The position numbers and the translations under genes are program-made. The notes beneath the pieces were generated by a model. It saw nothing but the letters and a program-made list of their open reading frames with translations, did not search any database and was not told the DNA's origin. A DNA stretch of 64,000 nt from Caulobacter sp. (GTDB taxonomy: Bacteria; Pseudomonadota; Alphaproteobacteria; Caulobacterales; Caulobacteraceae): the NCBI GenBank assembly GCA_021741355.1, contig JAIOXZ010000015.1, positions 1 to 64,000 on the forward strand, read 5' to 3'. This document shows positions 10,125-18,818 of the stretch, in pieces (positions within the stretch are counted from its first letter, which is position 1; each line of letters begins with the position of its first letter).

Positions 10125-10190
10125 GGGGACATGCACTTCAGTGCGTGTCCCTTTCGGCAGGTGGGGACACGTACTGAAGTCCATGTCCCC
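10125..10190. repeat. Paired GGGGACA palindromes, family C (second pair)
   Basis: Hairpins at 10125-10151 (GGGGACATGCACTTCAGTGC, then GTGTCCC) and 10163-10190 (GGGGACACGTACTGAAGT, then CCATGTCCCC), 11 bases apart. They are diverged relatives of the pair at 9646-9723. The second ends 14 bases before the stop codon of the 113-aa gene on the minus strand, so the two pairs bracket the convergent intergenic gap. Confidence 0.8.
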
Positions 10191-10204
10191 GTGGGTGGCG
10201 GCTG

Positions 10205-10546
10205 CTACTCAGGCTTGATCTGGAACTCGGCGCCGTCGTCCTCGACGGTTTCGAGGGTCACGGCCATGACCGATCCGTCTTCCAGCTTGAGTTGGGCCTC
10301 GCCGCCCTCAAGATCCTCGGCCAGGCCGGTGAAGTCGGCGTCGACCGAGCCGCTGCCGACCGTGCGGTCGCCGTCGGCGTAGAGGTCGAGCTGGTAACCC
10401 ACCGGCATGCTGCGGTCGGCGGCCAGCAGGATGCCGTCCCCGCGCAGGGTCTTCAGCAGTTTCAGCGAGCGCTTGCCTCGACGCGAGCCGAAACCCGGGC
10501 CCTTGGGCGGTGTCTTGGGGGCTTCGGGGTTGTCTGACGGCGGCAC
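10205..10546 (-). CDS. Small hypothetical protein, 113 aa
   Basis: Starts at GTG 10546 with an AGGAG box upstream. The head is Pro/Lys-rich and basic (PPKGPGFGSRRGKRSLK), followed by an acidic beta-rich body (GILLAADRSMPVGYQLDLYA, ADFTGLAEDLEGGEAQLKLE). There is no signal peptide or membrane segment. The body could be a small PilZ-like or other beta-barrel fold, but I cannot see a diagnostic motif and leave the function open. Confidence 0.65.
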   Translation of the reverse strand: MPPSDNPEAPKTPPKGPGFGSRRGKRSLKLLKTLRGDGILLAADRSMPVGYQLDLYADGDRTVGSGSVDADFTGLAEDLEGGEAQLKLEDGSVMAVTLETVEDDGAEFQIKPE

Positions 10547-10643
10547 GCGGCGCTCCTGATCGCCACGATCCGGGGACGGCGCGGTGAAGGCCGATCATGC
10601 GCCCTGACGCGGCGCGCGGCCAGTGCAATCGGCCGGCCGTCGC

Positions 10644-10847
10644 TCAGACGGACCGGCGGCGGCGGCGCTGAAGGGCCGCGAACGTCGCCGCCGCCACCGC
10701 ACCGCACTTCCAGGCGCTGTCCCTGTTGTCGGCCGTTCCGCTGGCGGCGACGACGGCGTCGAGATCCATCAGGGCCCAGAGCCAGCGGTTCTGGTCAGGC
10801 TGGACGACCAGGGCGTAGCCGGTGTCGGTGTGCATCGTTGCTGACAT
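10644..10847 (-). CDS. Small hypothetical protein, 67 aa
   Basis: ATG 10847 is preceded by GGAGAAG at good spacing, which favours it over a start 33 bases upstream. The protein (MSATMHTDTGYALVVQPDQN...) has a central RWLWALMDLDAVVAASGTA and a basic end (LQRRRRRSV). It resembles small cytosolic unknown proteins of alphaproteobacteria; no domain recognised. It lies between the histidine kinase gene and the 113-aa gene, all on the minus strand. Confidence 0.55.
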   Translation of the reverse strand: MSATMHTDTGYALVVQPDQNRWLWALMDLDAVVAASGTADNRDSAWKCGAVAAATFAALQRRRRRSV

Positions 10848-10955
10848 GGTCGTCTTCTCCCCGTGCAGTCCGGAGAGCATGGATCAGGTCTGTGCGGCGG
10901 CTATGGTCGCGGGCCCCGGGTTTGGCGCAGAGCGCGTGGACGAACGGTGCAGACG

Positions 10956-12542
10956 TCAGTCCCCGTCCTCGGCCAGCGGCAGGATCACCTCGAACCGCGC
11001 GCCCGAGACGGACGAGGTCAGCGAGATGCGGCCGCTGCTGGCGGCGAGCAGCGAGCGGGCGATCGGCAGGCCCAGCCCGGTTCCGCCCGACGCGCGGCGG
11101 CTGGTGAAGAAGGGCTCGAACAGGCGTTCCCGGTCCGCCTCGGCCACGCCGGGTCCGTCGTCGGCGACGGCCAGGCAGACGCCGTCCGGAGTGAGGCTGG
11201 CCGTCACCAGCGCCCTTGTCGCACCGGCCTGGCGGGCATTTTCCAGCAGGACGGTCAGGACCGTTTCGATGGCTTCTTCCGGCACCGCAACGGCCGGCAG
11301 CCGCGCGGCGAGGGTGGTTTCGATGTGCAGCTTCCCGCCCTGGGCGTCGGCGACCCGGTGGATGGTCGCGGCGACGTCGGCCGAGACGTCCCCGCCGGGC
11401 CGGGCCATGTCGGCCCGCGCCAGGTCCAGCAGGCGGGTGACCAGCTGGGCGAGGCGGGTGTTGTCGGCCGAGATGTTGGCCAGGAACCGCGCGCGCTCCT
11501 CGGCGCTCATCGCCCCGCCGTGGTCCTGCAGCAGCTCGACCGCGCCGCCGATGCCGGCCAGCGGCGTCTTGAACTCGTGGCTCACGGCGGCGGCGAAGTC
11601 GCGCAGGTAGCGGGAGCGCCGGGCGATGGCCTCGGCCATCATGCGGAAGTCCTCGTAGAGCTGGCGGATCTCGATGGCGGCGGTCTGGGGCGTGTCCGGG
11701 ATCGCGCCCTGGCCGGCGGCGACGTCGCGCGAGGCGCGGCTGAGGGCGACGATCGGGCGGGTGATGCCGCGCGAGACCAGGCCAGAGAGCAGGACAAGGA
11801 TCAGGATCAGTCCGGCCAGGCCGATGAGAAACTTGCCGCGATCCTCGTAGAGGCCGCTGAACAACGCGCGCGGCGAGCGGGACAGCAGCAGGACGCCCGC
11901 GACCTTGCCGTTCACGACGATGGGCCGGGCGTGATGCAGGCGGATGCCCGAGGCGCGGCTCAGCCATTCGAAGGAATAGCGCGGACGGTAGTCCGACTGG
12001 CGGCGCAGGACCGTTCGCGTCCGGCCCTCGAGCGCGGCGGCAACCTCCGGCAGGGCGCGCTGGCTGCCGCCGCGGCCCAGGCCGTGGACGACGACGCCGT
12101 TGCGGTCGAGGACGACCACCGAGGCGAGGGTCGTGCGGGTCGTCTCGTCGATCACCGGGCGAAGGGCTGGCAGCACCGCGACGGCCGCGGGGTCGGGCGG
12201 CGTGGCGCTGCGCTTTGCCGCCGGCCGGGACGGCAGCACGCGCGAGGCGCTCAGGTCGATGGTCGTGCGTTCCGGCGTGTAGTAGCCGGGCGAGGCCTTG
12301 TTGAGCGGGATCGCCGGCGGCGTCGCGCCGGGCCAGAGGGCCGTCGCCGCAGCCGCCAGCGCCGCGCCCTGCGACACAAGCTCGACCTCGGTCTGGCGCA
12401 CCAGGGTGTTCTCGTAGACGCGCAGGAACACGGCCCCGGCGACCGGCATGGCCGCCACCGTCAGCAGCACCGTCAGCAGGATCGTCCGCAGCTTGAGCCG
12501 CGGCCAGTAGCGCTTCGCCAGGGCCTTGGCGCGGGTGATCAC
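10956..12542 (-). CDS. Membrane sensor histidine kinase, 528 aa
   Basis: Two transmembrane helices (about residues 20-42 and 245-267) enclose a roughly 200-residue periplasmic sensing region. A HAMP linker follows (GLVSRGITRPIVALS), then the dimerisation domain with the phospho-accepting His in AAAVSHEFKTPLAG (near residue 320) and the ATPase domain: N box ENARQAGAT, G1 DDGPGV, F box LFEPFF, G2 GGTGLGLPIARS. The architecture resembles CreC/ChvG-type kinases; the stimulus cannot be deduced. It starts with GTG overlapping the TGA of the response regulator gene, so the two are translationally coupled. Confidence 0.93.
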   Translation of the reverse strand: MITRAKALAKRYWPRLKLRTILLTVLLTVAAMPVAGAVFLRVYENTLVRQTEVELVSQGAALAAAATALWPGATPPAIPLNKASPGYYTPERTTIDLSASRVLPSRPAAKRSATPPDPAAVAVLPALRPVIDETTRTTLASVVVLDRNGVVVHGLGRGGSQRALPEVAAALEGRTRTVLRRQSDYRPRYSFEWLSRASGIRLHHARPIVVNGKVAGVLLLSRSPRALFSGLYEDRGKFLIGLAGLILILVLLSGLVSRGITRPIVALSRASRDVAAGQGAIPDTPQTAAIEIRQLYEDFRMMAEAIARRSRYLRDFAAAVSHEFKTPLAGIGGAVELLQDHGGAMSAEERARFLANISADNTRLAQLVTRLLDLARADMARPGGDVSADVAATIHRVADAQGGKLHIETTLAARLPAVAVPEEAIETVLTVLLENARQAGATRALVTASLTPDGVCLAVADDGPGVAEADRERLFEPFFTSRRASGGTGLGLPIARSLLAASSGRISLTSSVSGARFEVILPLAEDGD

Positions 12543-13249
12543 GCGGTCTGGCCGACGCAGGCTCCAAGCCGGTAGCCGACTCCCGCGCGCGTCTCGATCA
12601 CGTCATGGCCGCCCAGCCCGGCGAACTTGCCGCGCAGGTTGCGCACATGGCTGTCGATGGTCCGGTCGGTGATGGCGAAGCCCGGACCGTGCAGCCGGTC
12701 GATGATGGCGTCGCGGCTGAACACTTTGGTCGGGGTCGAGGCGAGGGTGCGCAGGATGCCGAACTCGGTGACGGTGAGGGCGGCCTCGCGGTCGTCCCAC
12801 AGGGCGGTCCAGCCTTCGGTGTTGAGGGTCAGCCGGCCGCGCACGATGGCGCCGGCCGTGTCTGCGGGCGGCGGCGTTTCGCGGCCGCCGGCGCGGCGCA
12901 GGATGGCCTGCACCCGGGCGGTGACCTCGCGCGGGCTGAACGGCTTGACAACATAGTCGTCGGCGCCGAGCTCGATGCCCAGCACCCGGTCGATCTCGTC
13001 GTCGCGGGAGGACAGGAACAGGATCGGCAGGTCGCCCTGGGCCCGCAGGCGGCGGCAGACCTCCAGCCCGTTCAGGCGCGGCATGTTGATGTCGAGAATC
13101 ACCAGGTCGGGCGGATTGGCGGCCACCGCGGCCAGCGCCGCCTCACCGTCCTCGGCCTCCCGCGCCTCCAGCCCCGCCTTGGTCAGGGCGAAGGCCAGCA
13201 GCTGGCGGATGTGGGGGTCGTCATCGACGATCAGGATCGAACGGGTCAT
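12539..13249 (-). CDS. OmpR-family response regulator, 236 aa
   Basis: Receiver domain (residues 4-120) with the acidic pair DDD near the N-terminus, the phospho-accepting Asp in LVILDINMP, the Thr/Ser position in ILFLSSRD and Lys in DDYVVKPFSPRE. A C-terminal winged-helix DNA-binding domain follows (LTVTEFGILRTLAS, TIDSHVRNLRGKF, VIETRAGVGYRLG). It is the partner of the kinase that overlaps its stop codon. The 134-base gap to divergent thiG must contain its promoter; targets are unknown. Confidence 0.95.
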   Translation of the reverse strand: MTRSILIVDDDPHIRQLLAFALTKAGLEAREAEDGEAALAAVAANPPDLVILDINMPRLNGLEVCRRLRAQGDLPILFLSSRDDEIDRVLGIELGADDYVVKPFSPREVTARVQAILRRAGGRETPPPADTAGAIVRGRLTLNTEGWTALWDDREAALTVTEFGILRTLASTPTKVFSRDAIIDRLHGPGFAITDRTIDSHVRNLRGKFAGLGGHDVIETRAGVGYRLGACVGQTA

Positions 13250-13383
13250 GGGGCCATCTTCCGCCCGCTGTGCGCGGGGTCAACGGGGGAAGGGGTGCAG
13301 GCGGCGAACGGCTGTCATGCAGATTCGGTGCAGAGGGCTCGCCTGTCCTTTTCGGCGGCTCCGGCACGGCGTAAACCGCTCTC

Positions 13384-14178
13384 ATGACCGATACGCTCGC
13401 CACGCCCGCCGCCGACACCTGGACCGTCGCCGGCCGCACCTTCACCTCGCGCCTGATTGTCGGCACGGGGAAGTACAAGGACTACGCCACCAACGCCGCC
13501 GCGGCCGAGGCTGCCGGGGCCGAGATCGTCACGGTGGCCGTACGGCGGGTGAACATATCCGACCCCAGCCAGCCGCTGCTGATGGACTATGTGCGGCCCG
13601 ACCGGTTCACCTACCTGCCCAACACGGCCGGCTGTTTCACCGGCGAGGAGGCGGTGCGGACGCTGCGGCTGGCGCGTGAGGCCGGCGACTGGTCGCTGGT
13701 CAAGCTCGAGGTGCTGAGCGACCCCAGGACCCTCTATCCGGACATGGAAGAGACGCTGAAGGCGTTGAAACTGCTCGTCAAAGAGGGTTTCGACGTGATG
13801 GTCTACTGCACCGACGATATCGTCTATTGCCGCAAGCTGGAGGAGGCCGGGGCGGCCGCCATCATGCCGCTGGGCGCGCCGATCGGCTCGGGTCTGGGCA
13901 TCCAGAACCGGGTCAACATTCGGCTGATCGTCGAGCAGTCGAAGGTGCCCGTGCTGGTCGACGCCGGGGTCGGCACGGCCTCGGACGCGGCCATCGGCAT
14001 GGAGCTCGGCTGCGACGGGATCCTGATGAACACCGCCATCGCCGAGGCGAAGGACCCCATCCGCATGGCGCGGGCGATGAAGCATGCGGTGATCGCCGGG
14101 CGCGAGGCTTACCTGGCCGGCCGTATGGGCCGGCGGATGTACGCCGATCCCAGTTCACCGCTTGCCGGCCTCATCTGA
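13384..14178 (+). CDS. thiG: Thiazole synthase ThiG
   Basis: Condenses deoxyxylulose phosphate, dehydroglycine and ThiS thiocarboxylate into the thiazole phosphate of thiamine. Motifs: [66 protein letters not shown] and [20 protein letters not shown] (TIM-barrel phosphate site), with the Schiff-base Lys in LVKLEV. The 264-residue length is normal. The gene stands alone, divergent from the two-component pair and 4.7 kb from thiS. It is followed by the toxin-antitoxin genes on the opposite strand. Confidence 0.96.
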   Translation: MTDTLATPAADTWTVAGRTFTSRLIVGTGKYKDYATNAAAAEAAGAEIVTVAVRRVNISDPSQPLLMDYVRPDRFTYLPNTAGCFTGEEAVRTLRLAREAGDWSLVKLEVLSDPRTLYPDMEETLKALKLLVKEGFDVMVYCTDDIVYCRKLEEAGAAAIMPLGAPIGSGLGIQNRVNIRLIVEQSKVPVLVDAGVGTASDAAIGMELGCDGILMNTAIAEAKDPIRMARAMKHAVIAGREAYLAGRMGRRMYADPSSPLAGLI

Positions 14179-14190
14179 AGTCGCGGAGAT

Positions 14191-14526
14191 TCAGGCTACC
14201 GGATTGAGCGCCTCGGCCACGGCCGTCGGGTTGCGCGCGATGACTATCAGGTAGGCGCGGGCGGCGGCGTCGGGCTCCTTGCGGCCCTGTTCCCAGTCAC
14301 GAAGGGTGCCGAGCGGGATGCGGAACCGCTCGCTGAACTCCTCCTGGGTCAGGCGAAACGCGCGCCGGATGATGCTGGCGCGCGGAGTCCGCGGCATCCG
14401 CGCCATGTCAGCCTCTGTCAGAGGCTGTGCGTCGGGGTCGGCGAGGGCGGCGGCGAGCCGCTCTTCATCGGTCCGCGCGTCGAAACGGGTCCAGTCCTGG
14501 CCGGACGGTTCAGCTTGTTCCTTCAT
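14191..14526 (-). CDS. XRE-type antitoxin/regulator paired with BrnT toxin, 111 aa
   Basis: An N-terminal charged region is followed by a helix-turn-helix of the XRE/Cro type at about residues 55-105 (RRAFRLTQEEFSERFRIP, then TLRDWEQGRKEPD). It overlaps the upstream BrnT-like gene by 17 bases, the layout of a toxin-first type II toxin-antitoxin operon. In the classical BrnTA system the antitoxin BrnA is a ribbon-helix-helix protein; here an HTH protein occupies its place, as seen in some BrnT relatives. By analogy it would bind the toxin and repress the operon. Confidence 0.85.
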   Translation of the reverse strand: MKEQAEPSGQDWTRFDARTDEERLAAALADPDAQPLTEADMARMPRTPRASIIRRAFRLTQEEFSERFRIPLGTLRDWEQGRKEPDAAARAYLIVIARNPTAVAEALNPVA

Positions 14527-14794
14527 GGTATGCCCTGCGCTCCTGGGGTGCGGCGCCGCGTGCCGTTATGATGCGGATGCGGTGATCTCTCATGGTGAAG
14601 ACGACATGGAGCAGCCGGTGGCTCGCCATGCCCAGCGTGACATACCGCGCCTCCCCGTAGTCCTCCCGGTCATCAAGCCAGTCGAGCGCGAATGGATCGT
14701 TGAACACCTTTCTGGCGGTCTCAAACGAAACATCATGACGGGCGACGTTCGCGCGCGCTTTTGCGTCATCCCACTCGAAATCATCATCTCGCAT
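14510..14794 (-). CDS. BrnT-family ribonuclease toxin, 94 aa
   Basis: Features of the BrnT (DUF497) RelE-like fold: N-terminal FEWDDAKARANVARHDVSFE, the FNDPFALDWLDDREDYGEARY block, RLLHVVFTMRDHRIRIITAR and the terminal RRAYHE. These include the conserved basic and His positions of this family of mRNA-cleaving toxins. ATG 14794 is preferred over a TTG 12 bases upstream. The gene comes first and its 3' end overlaps the antitoxin. It lies in a short, relatively AT-rich spot next to thiG, consistent with acquisition by transfer (inference). Confidence 0.9.
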   Translation of the reverse strand: MRDDDFEWDDAKARANVARHDVSFETARKVFNDPFALDWLDDREDYGEARYVTLGMASHRLLHVVFTMRDHRIRIITARGAAPQERRAYHEGTS

Positions 14795-14935
14795 GGATAC
14801 TGCCAAGCCGTAGTTCTGTCAATGAGAAATACAACCATAAGGGTATTGGCGAACGACACAACCGGGATCGCGCTGTGATCCGATTGCCCTCGTCTCACCG
14901 CGCCGATAGCCTCCCGGGCAGCACAGGGGACGTCG

Positions 14936-16606
14936 ATGCGTATTGGCTTGTTTGCGGGTGTGGCGGTCGCGGGGTTTGTCGTCAGTCTGGCGCAGCCGTC
15001 CTGGACCGCGGACGAGGCGATGCTCGACGCGGCGGTGGTCTCGACCCTTTGCAGTGAAACGGGCGGGGTGAGCGGGGCGGGGGCGACCGCGCCCGTGACG
15101 CCGAAGTTCCTGCCGGGCTTCGGCAATGGCGGCTTCACCATCACCACGGCCAGTCCCGAGGCGCAGAAGTGGTTCAGCTACGGCATACAGCTGGCCCAGG
15201 CCTTCGCCCATGAGCCGGCCAAGGCGGCCTTCGCCGAGGCCGCCCGGCTGGATCCGACCTGCGCCATGTGCGTCTGGGGCCAGGCGATGGCGGCCGGGCC
15301 GACGATCAACTACAGCATTTCGGCCGAAGAGCGGACGGCTGCGGGCGTCCTGGCAGTCAGGGCGCAGCAGTTGGCGACCAATGTCACCGAGCGCGAGCGC
15401 CGGCTCATCGCAGCCATGGTGCGGCGCTATCTGAAGAGCGGCGGTGACGGCGCCTATGCCGACGCGATGATGATCCTGTCGGCGGCCTATCCCGATGACG
15501 ACGCGATTCAGGTCCTGACCGCCGAGGCGCTGATGGACACCGGCAAGACCGGGCGGGTGAAGGTGGCCGCCGGCCTGCTGGAGACTGTGCTGGGTCGCAA
15601 TCCGAACCAGACCGGAGCGATCCACTTCTACATCCACGCCAGCGAATGGATCGGCGAGGCGGGCAAGGCCGAGCGCTACGCCGACGCCCTGGGCGGGCTC
15701 GCCCCCGGCGCCAGTCACCTGATCCACATGCCGTCGCACACCTTCTACCGCGTCGGGCGCTATCGCGAGGCGGGACGGGTCAACGTCGCGGCCATCGCCG
15801 TCGACAAGGCCTGGATAAAGACAGTCGGTGGCGTCGAGGACGACTGGGAAGTCCCGTACTTCGGCCACAACGTCCGTTTCGCGCTCGGCGGCGCGATGAT
15901 GGCGGGCGACAGCGAGGCGGCGTTGACGATCGCCGACATGTACGCGGGTCTCAAGACCGACGATCTGAAGTCATCGGCCTGGATGCAGGCCAGCGCCGCG
16001 TCCCGCTGGTTCGCCGAGGGACGATACAGCGACCCGGACAAGGTGCTGGCGATGACCGGGCCCGGGGATGACGCGCCGCTGGTGCGGGCGATGTGGCGCT
16101 ATGGCCGTGGCGAGGCGCTGGCGCGCAAGGGCGACGCGAAGGGCGTGCTCGCCGAGGCGGCGGCGATGACGATCACCGGCAAGGAGATGGCGGCTTACAA
16201 GGGCTCGGCGTCCTATGTGAAGGCCATGCTGACCGTGGCGCGCCAGACGCTGCTCGGCCGGGCGGCGATGCTGGAAGGCCGCTACGGCGACGCGGCCGCG
16301 GCCTATCGCAAGGCGGCGCAGACCCAGGCGAAGGTATTCGGCGACGGCGGCGACCCGCCGACCTGGTGGTACCCGGCCCGGCGCAGCGTCGCGGCGGCCC
16401 TGCTGGCGAAGGGCGATCCCGCCGGCGCGCTGGCGGAGGCCAACGCCGTTCTGGCCAAATGGCCGAAGGACCCGATGAGCCTGCTGGTCGTCGCCCGCGC
16501 CCAGACGGCGCTGGGCAAGCCGACCGAGGCCGCGGCGGCGCTGACCTCGGCGCGCGCCGGCTGGAGCGGCGAAGCGCTCGACGGCGTGAGCCTGGGCGCG
16601 ATCTAG
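14936..16606 (+). CDS. Exported TPR-repeat protein, 556 aa
   Basis: Signal peptide (MRIGLFAGVAVAGFVVSLAQ), then helical repeats across the protein. The early part has the pattern WFSYGIQLAQAFAHEPAKAAFAEAARLDPTCAMCVWG, which is the signature of a family of periplasmic TPR proteins containing a CxxC. Further repeats include HFYIHASEWIG, GASHLIHMPSHTFYRVGRY, YGDAAAAYRKAA and GDPAGALAEANAVLAKWP. The conserved His-rich segments (HFYIHA, HLIHMPSHTFY) suggest a metal or haem site (inference). No enzymatic domain seen. It overlaps the dsbA-like gene tail to tail by four bases. Confidence 0.85.
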   Translation: MRIGLFAGVAVAGFVVSLAQPSWTADEAMLDAAVVSTLCSETGGVSGAGATAPVTPKFLPGFGNGGFTITTASPEAQKWFSYGIQLAQAFAHEPAKAAFAEAARLDPTCAMCVWGQAMAAGPTINYSISAEERTAAGVLAVRAQQLATNVTERERRLIAAMVRRYLKSGGDGAYADAMMILSAAYPDDDAIQVLTAEALMDTGKTGRVKVAAGLLETVLGRNPNQTGAIHFYIHASEWIGEAGKAERYADALGGLAPGASHLIHMPSHTFYRVGRYREAGRVNVAAIAVDKAWIKTVGGVEDDWEVPYFGHNVRFALGGAMMAGDSEAALTIADMYAGLKTDDLKSSAWMQASAASRWFAEGRYSDPDKVLAMTGPGDDAPLVRAMWRYGRGEALARKGDAKGVLAEAAAMTITGKEMAAYKGSASYVKAMLTVARQTLLGRAAMLEGRYGDAAAAYRKAAQTQAKVFGDGGDPPTWWYPARRSVAAALLAKGDPAGALAEANAVLAKWPKDPMSLLVVARAQTALGKPTEAAAALTSARAGWSGEALDGVSLGAI

Positions 16607-17304
16607 CCCTTCTTGCGCAGCTCGGCGGCGATCGCCGCCTTGAGCGCGTCAGGGTCGGCGCCCGGGATCAGGGTGTCGCCGATGATGAAGGCCGGCGTGC
16701 CTTCGATGCCCAGGCCGCTGGCGATGACGTGGACGTCCTGGAAGTAGCGCTTGCGCTCAGACGAGGCCTGTTCGGTGCGGGCGGCGGCCGGATCGACGCC
16801 CTGCGCCGTCATGATCCGCTCGGCGACCTGGTTGTTGAGCGGCTTGGCCGCCATGAAGGCGCGGTGCAGGGCGATGTATTGCTCGGGCGACTTCGCCAGC
16901 GCGGTGGCGGCGGCGGCGAAGGCGCTGGTATCGCCGAAGATCACCATGTCCTTGAAGACGAACCGCACCTGGGGATGGGTCCGGGCGAGTTCGAGGACTT
17001 CGGGGGCGATCACCTTGCAGTAGCCGCAGTTGTAGTCAAACAGCACAACGACGGTGACCTTGCCCGACGGGTTCAGCACGTGGTCGCGCGGGTCGCGCTC
17101 GAGCTGCTGGCGGTAGGCGCCGATGGCTTCGCGGGACTGTTTGATTTTCAGGGCGTTGCTGACCTCGACCAGCACCTCGGGATTGGCCAGCAGATAGGCG
17201 CGCACCTTGGCGCCGAAAGCCGGGTCGACCTGGGCGGCCGTCTGCGGCTGGCCGCAGGCTGACAGCAGGGTCGCGACGGCGGCGGCGATGATCAACGGAC
17301 GCAT
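16603..17304 (-). CDS. DsbA/ScsC-like thiol oxidoreductase lipoprotein, 233 aa
   Basis: The lipoprotein signal LLSACGQ (Cys 17) predicts a lipid-anchored periplasmic protein. A helical N-terminal segment (AYLLANPEVLVEVSNALKIK) precedes a thioredoxin fold with active site CGYC (LFDYNCGYCKVIAPEV) and the cis-Pro loop GIEGTPAFIIGD. This layout matches the ScsC/Com1 group of DsbA-family proteins, which isomerise or oxidise disulfides. It stands between the TPR protein (convergent) and the M48 protease gene (same strand, 51-base gap). Confidence 0.92.
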   Translation of the reverse strand: MRPLIIAAAVATLLSACGQPQTAAQVDPAFGAKVRAYLLANPEVLVEVSNALKIKQSREAIGAYRQQLERDPRDHVLNPSGKVTVVVLFDYNCGYCKVIAPEVLELARTHPQVRFVFKDMVIFGDTSAFAAAATALAKSPEQYIALHRAFMAAKPLNNQVAERIMTAQGVDPAAARTEQASSERKRYFQDVHVIASGLGIEGTPAFIIGDTLIPGADPDALKAAIAAELRKKG

Positions 17305-17355
17305 GCTGGACTCCGGAGGCGGACAGTCTTCGAGGGGGAGCGGAGGGCGGCGACG

Positions 17356-18768
17356 TCAACGACGCGGCGCGGCCGAGCCTTCGCTGGACAGGGCCCGCAG
17401 GTCCTGGTCGGTCGGGTTTGAGGCCATCACGATGTCGGTGGCCCTCAGCCATTCCACGCTTCGGCGATCGAACAGTTCGCGGGCGCGGATGGCGAAATTG
17501 CGCGACTCGCCCAGGGCGCCGACGGCGAAATACTGTTCGGCGGTGGCAAGCCGGGCCAGTCCGTCGTCGCCGCGCGCCTCGTAGGCCAGGGCGAGCAACC
17601 GCCAGGCTTCGGGATTGTCGTCCTCCAGCAGGGTGACCCGCTTGAGTTCGGCGATACCCTCGTCGCGTTTCTTCGGATCGCCGAGATTGATCAGGGTCTG
17701 GCCCAGATTGATGCGCAGCAGCGGCGCGTCCGGCTTCAGTTCGACGGACCGGCGCTGCGGCGCCTCGGCCTCGGCCACCCGGCCGAACTCGAACAGGATC
17801 TGGCCCTTCAGTTCCCACAGATAGGGGTTGAGCGGCTGGTCGGCGAGCATGCCGTCGATGAGCCGGATCGCCCGGTCGGGTTCCTTGGTCTGATAGTAGG
17901 CGATCGCCCGGGCGTAGCGCGACGGATAGGAGGTGTCGGTCTCCTTGTATTTCACCAGCGACGCCTGCGGATTGACGAAGCCGTCGATCTTGGCCCGCAT
18001 GACCTCGAAATCGAGGATCTCGGCGGCCGAGTCCTTGGCCAGATAGCTGGGCTGGGCCTCGACGCGGGTGCGCAGCAACTCGATCCGCTGGGACGAGAGC
18101 GGGTGGCTGCGGAAATACGGGAAGCGGCGATCTTCGGAGAAGACCTCCTGGTAGCGGAAGCGGTCGAAGAACTCGACGAGGCCGCGACCGGACTGGCCGG
18201 TCTTCTCCAGGAACCCGATTGCCGCCTGATCGGCGCGGCCCTCCTGCTCCCGGCTGTAGCCGAGGGCGCCGAGCGTGCCGAAATACTGGGAATTGGCCAG
18301 CAACAGGGCGCCGGCTTCCGGTGAGCCGGCGAACATCGCCAGCACGCCCAGGCCCATGGTCAGCAGCATCGGCCGCATGCCCGCGCGCATCAGTTCGCCC
18401 GAACGGATCGGGTGCCCGCCGGCGATATGGCCGGTCTCGTGCGCAATGACGCCCTTGAGCTCGTTGGGATTGGCCGCCTCGAGGATCAGGCCGGTGTGCA
18501 GACCCATCTGCTGACCCTGGGTCGCGAACGCATTCAGCGTCGAGTCGCCGACGAGCAGAATCCGCACGTCCTTGGGGTTCAGGCCCGCGACGGCGAAGAT
18601 CGGGTCAGCCTCCTGGTGGAGGATTTCCTCGATCTCCGTGTCACGCAGCAGCGTGGGGCCGCGCTGGCCGGACTGGGCCAGCACGGATTCCGCCGGAGCC
18701 ATCATCGCCGCGGTGAGCGCTGCGATGAGGCCGACAGTCTGGAACCGCTTCCGGATAGGGGAGGTCAT
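17356..18768 (-). CDS. Periplasmic M48 metalloprotease with TPR domain (BepA-like), 470 aa
   Basis: Signal peptide (residues 1-32), then an M48 peptidase domain with zinc motif HETGH at residues 110-114, the third ligand region EGRADQAAIGF, and a C-terminal set of TPR repeats (about 290-460). This matches BepA/YfgC-type proteases that survey outer-membrane protein assembly. ATG 18768 is chosen because it begins the signal peptide; an upstream frame extension would overlap rne. It lies 51 bases downstream of rne on the same strand. Confidence 0.92.
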   Translation of the reverse strand: MTSPIRKRFQTVGLIAALTAAMMAPAESVLAQSGQRGPTLLRDTEIEEILHQEADPIFAVAGLNPKDVRILLVGDSTLNAFATQGQQMGLHTGLILEAANPNELKGVIAHETGHIAGGHPIRSGELMRAGMRPMLLTMGLGVLAMFAGSPEAGALLLANSQYFGTLGALGYSREQEGRADQAAIGFLEKTGQSGRGLVEFFDRFRYQEVFSEDRRFPYFRSHPLSSQRIELLRTRVEAQPSYLAKDSAAEILDFEVMRAKIDGFVNPQASLVKYKETDTSYPSRYARAIAYYQTKEPDRAIRLIDGMLADQPLNPYLWELKGQILFEFGRVAEAEAPQRRSVELKPDAPLLRINLGQTLINLGDPKKRDEGIAELKRVTLLEDDNPEAWRLLALAYEARGDDGLARLATAEQYFAVGALGESRNFAIRARELFDRRSVEWLRATDIVMASNPTDQDLRALSSEGSAAPRR

Positions 18769-18818
18769 GCCTCGATACGCTCCGTCGCGCCCCCGCGCCC
18801 CACTACAGTAGTGACTCG

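Noticed and set aside
9627-10184. 185-residue minus-strand open frame over the family C palindromes
   Set aside because: Its repeated peptide segments (YRRYVSP, RGHVPKVHVP) are simply the palindromes read in frame; no independent coding evidence.
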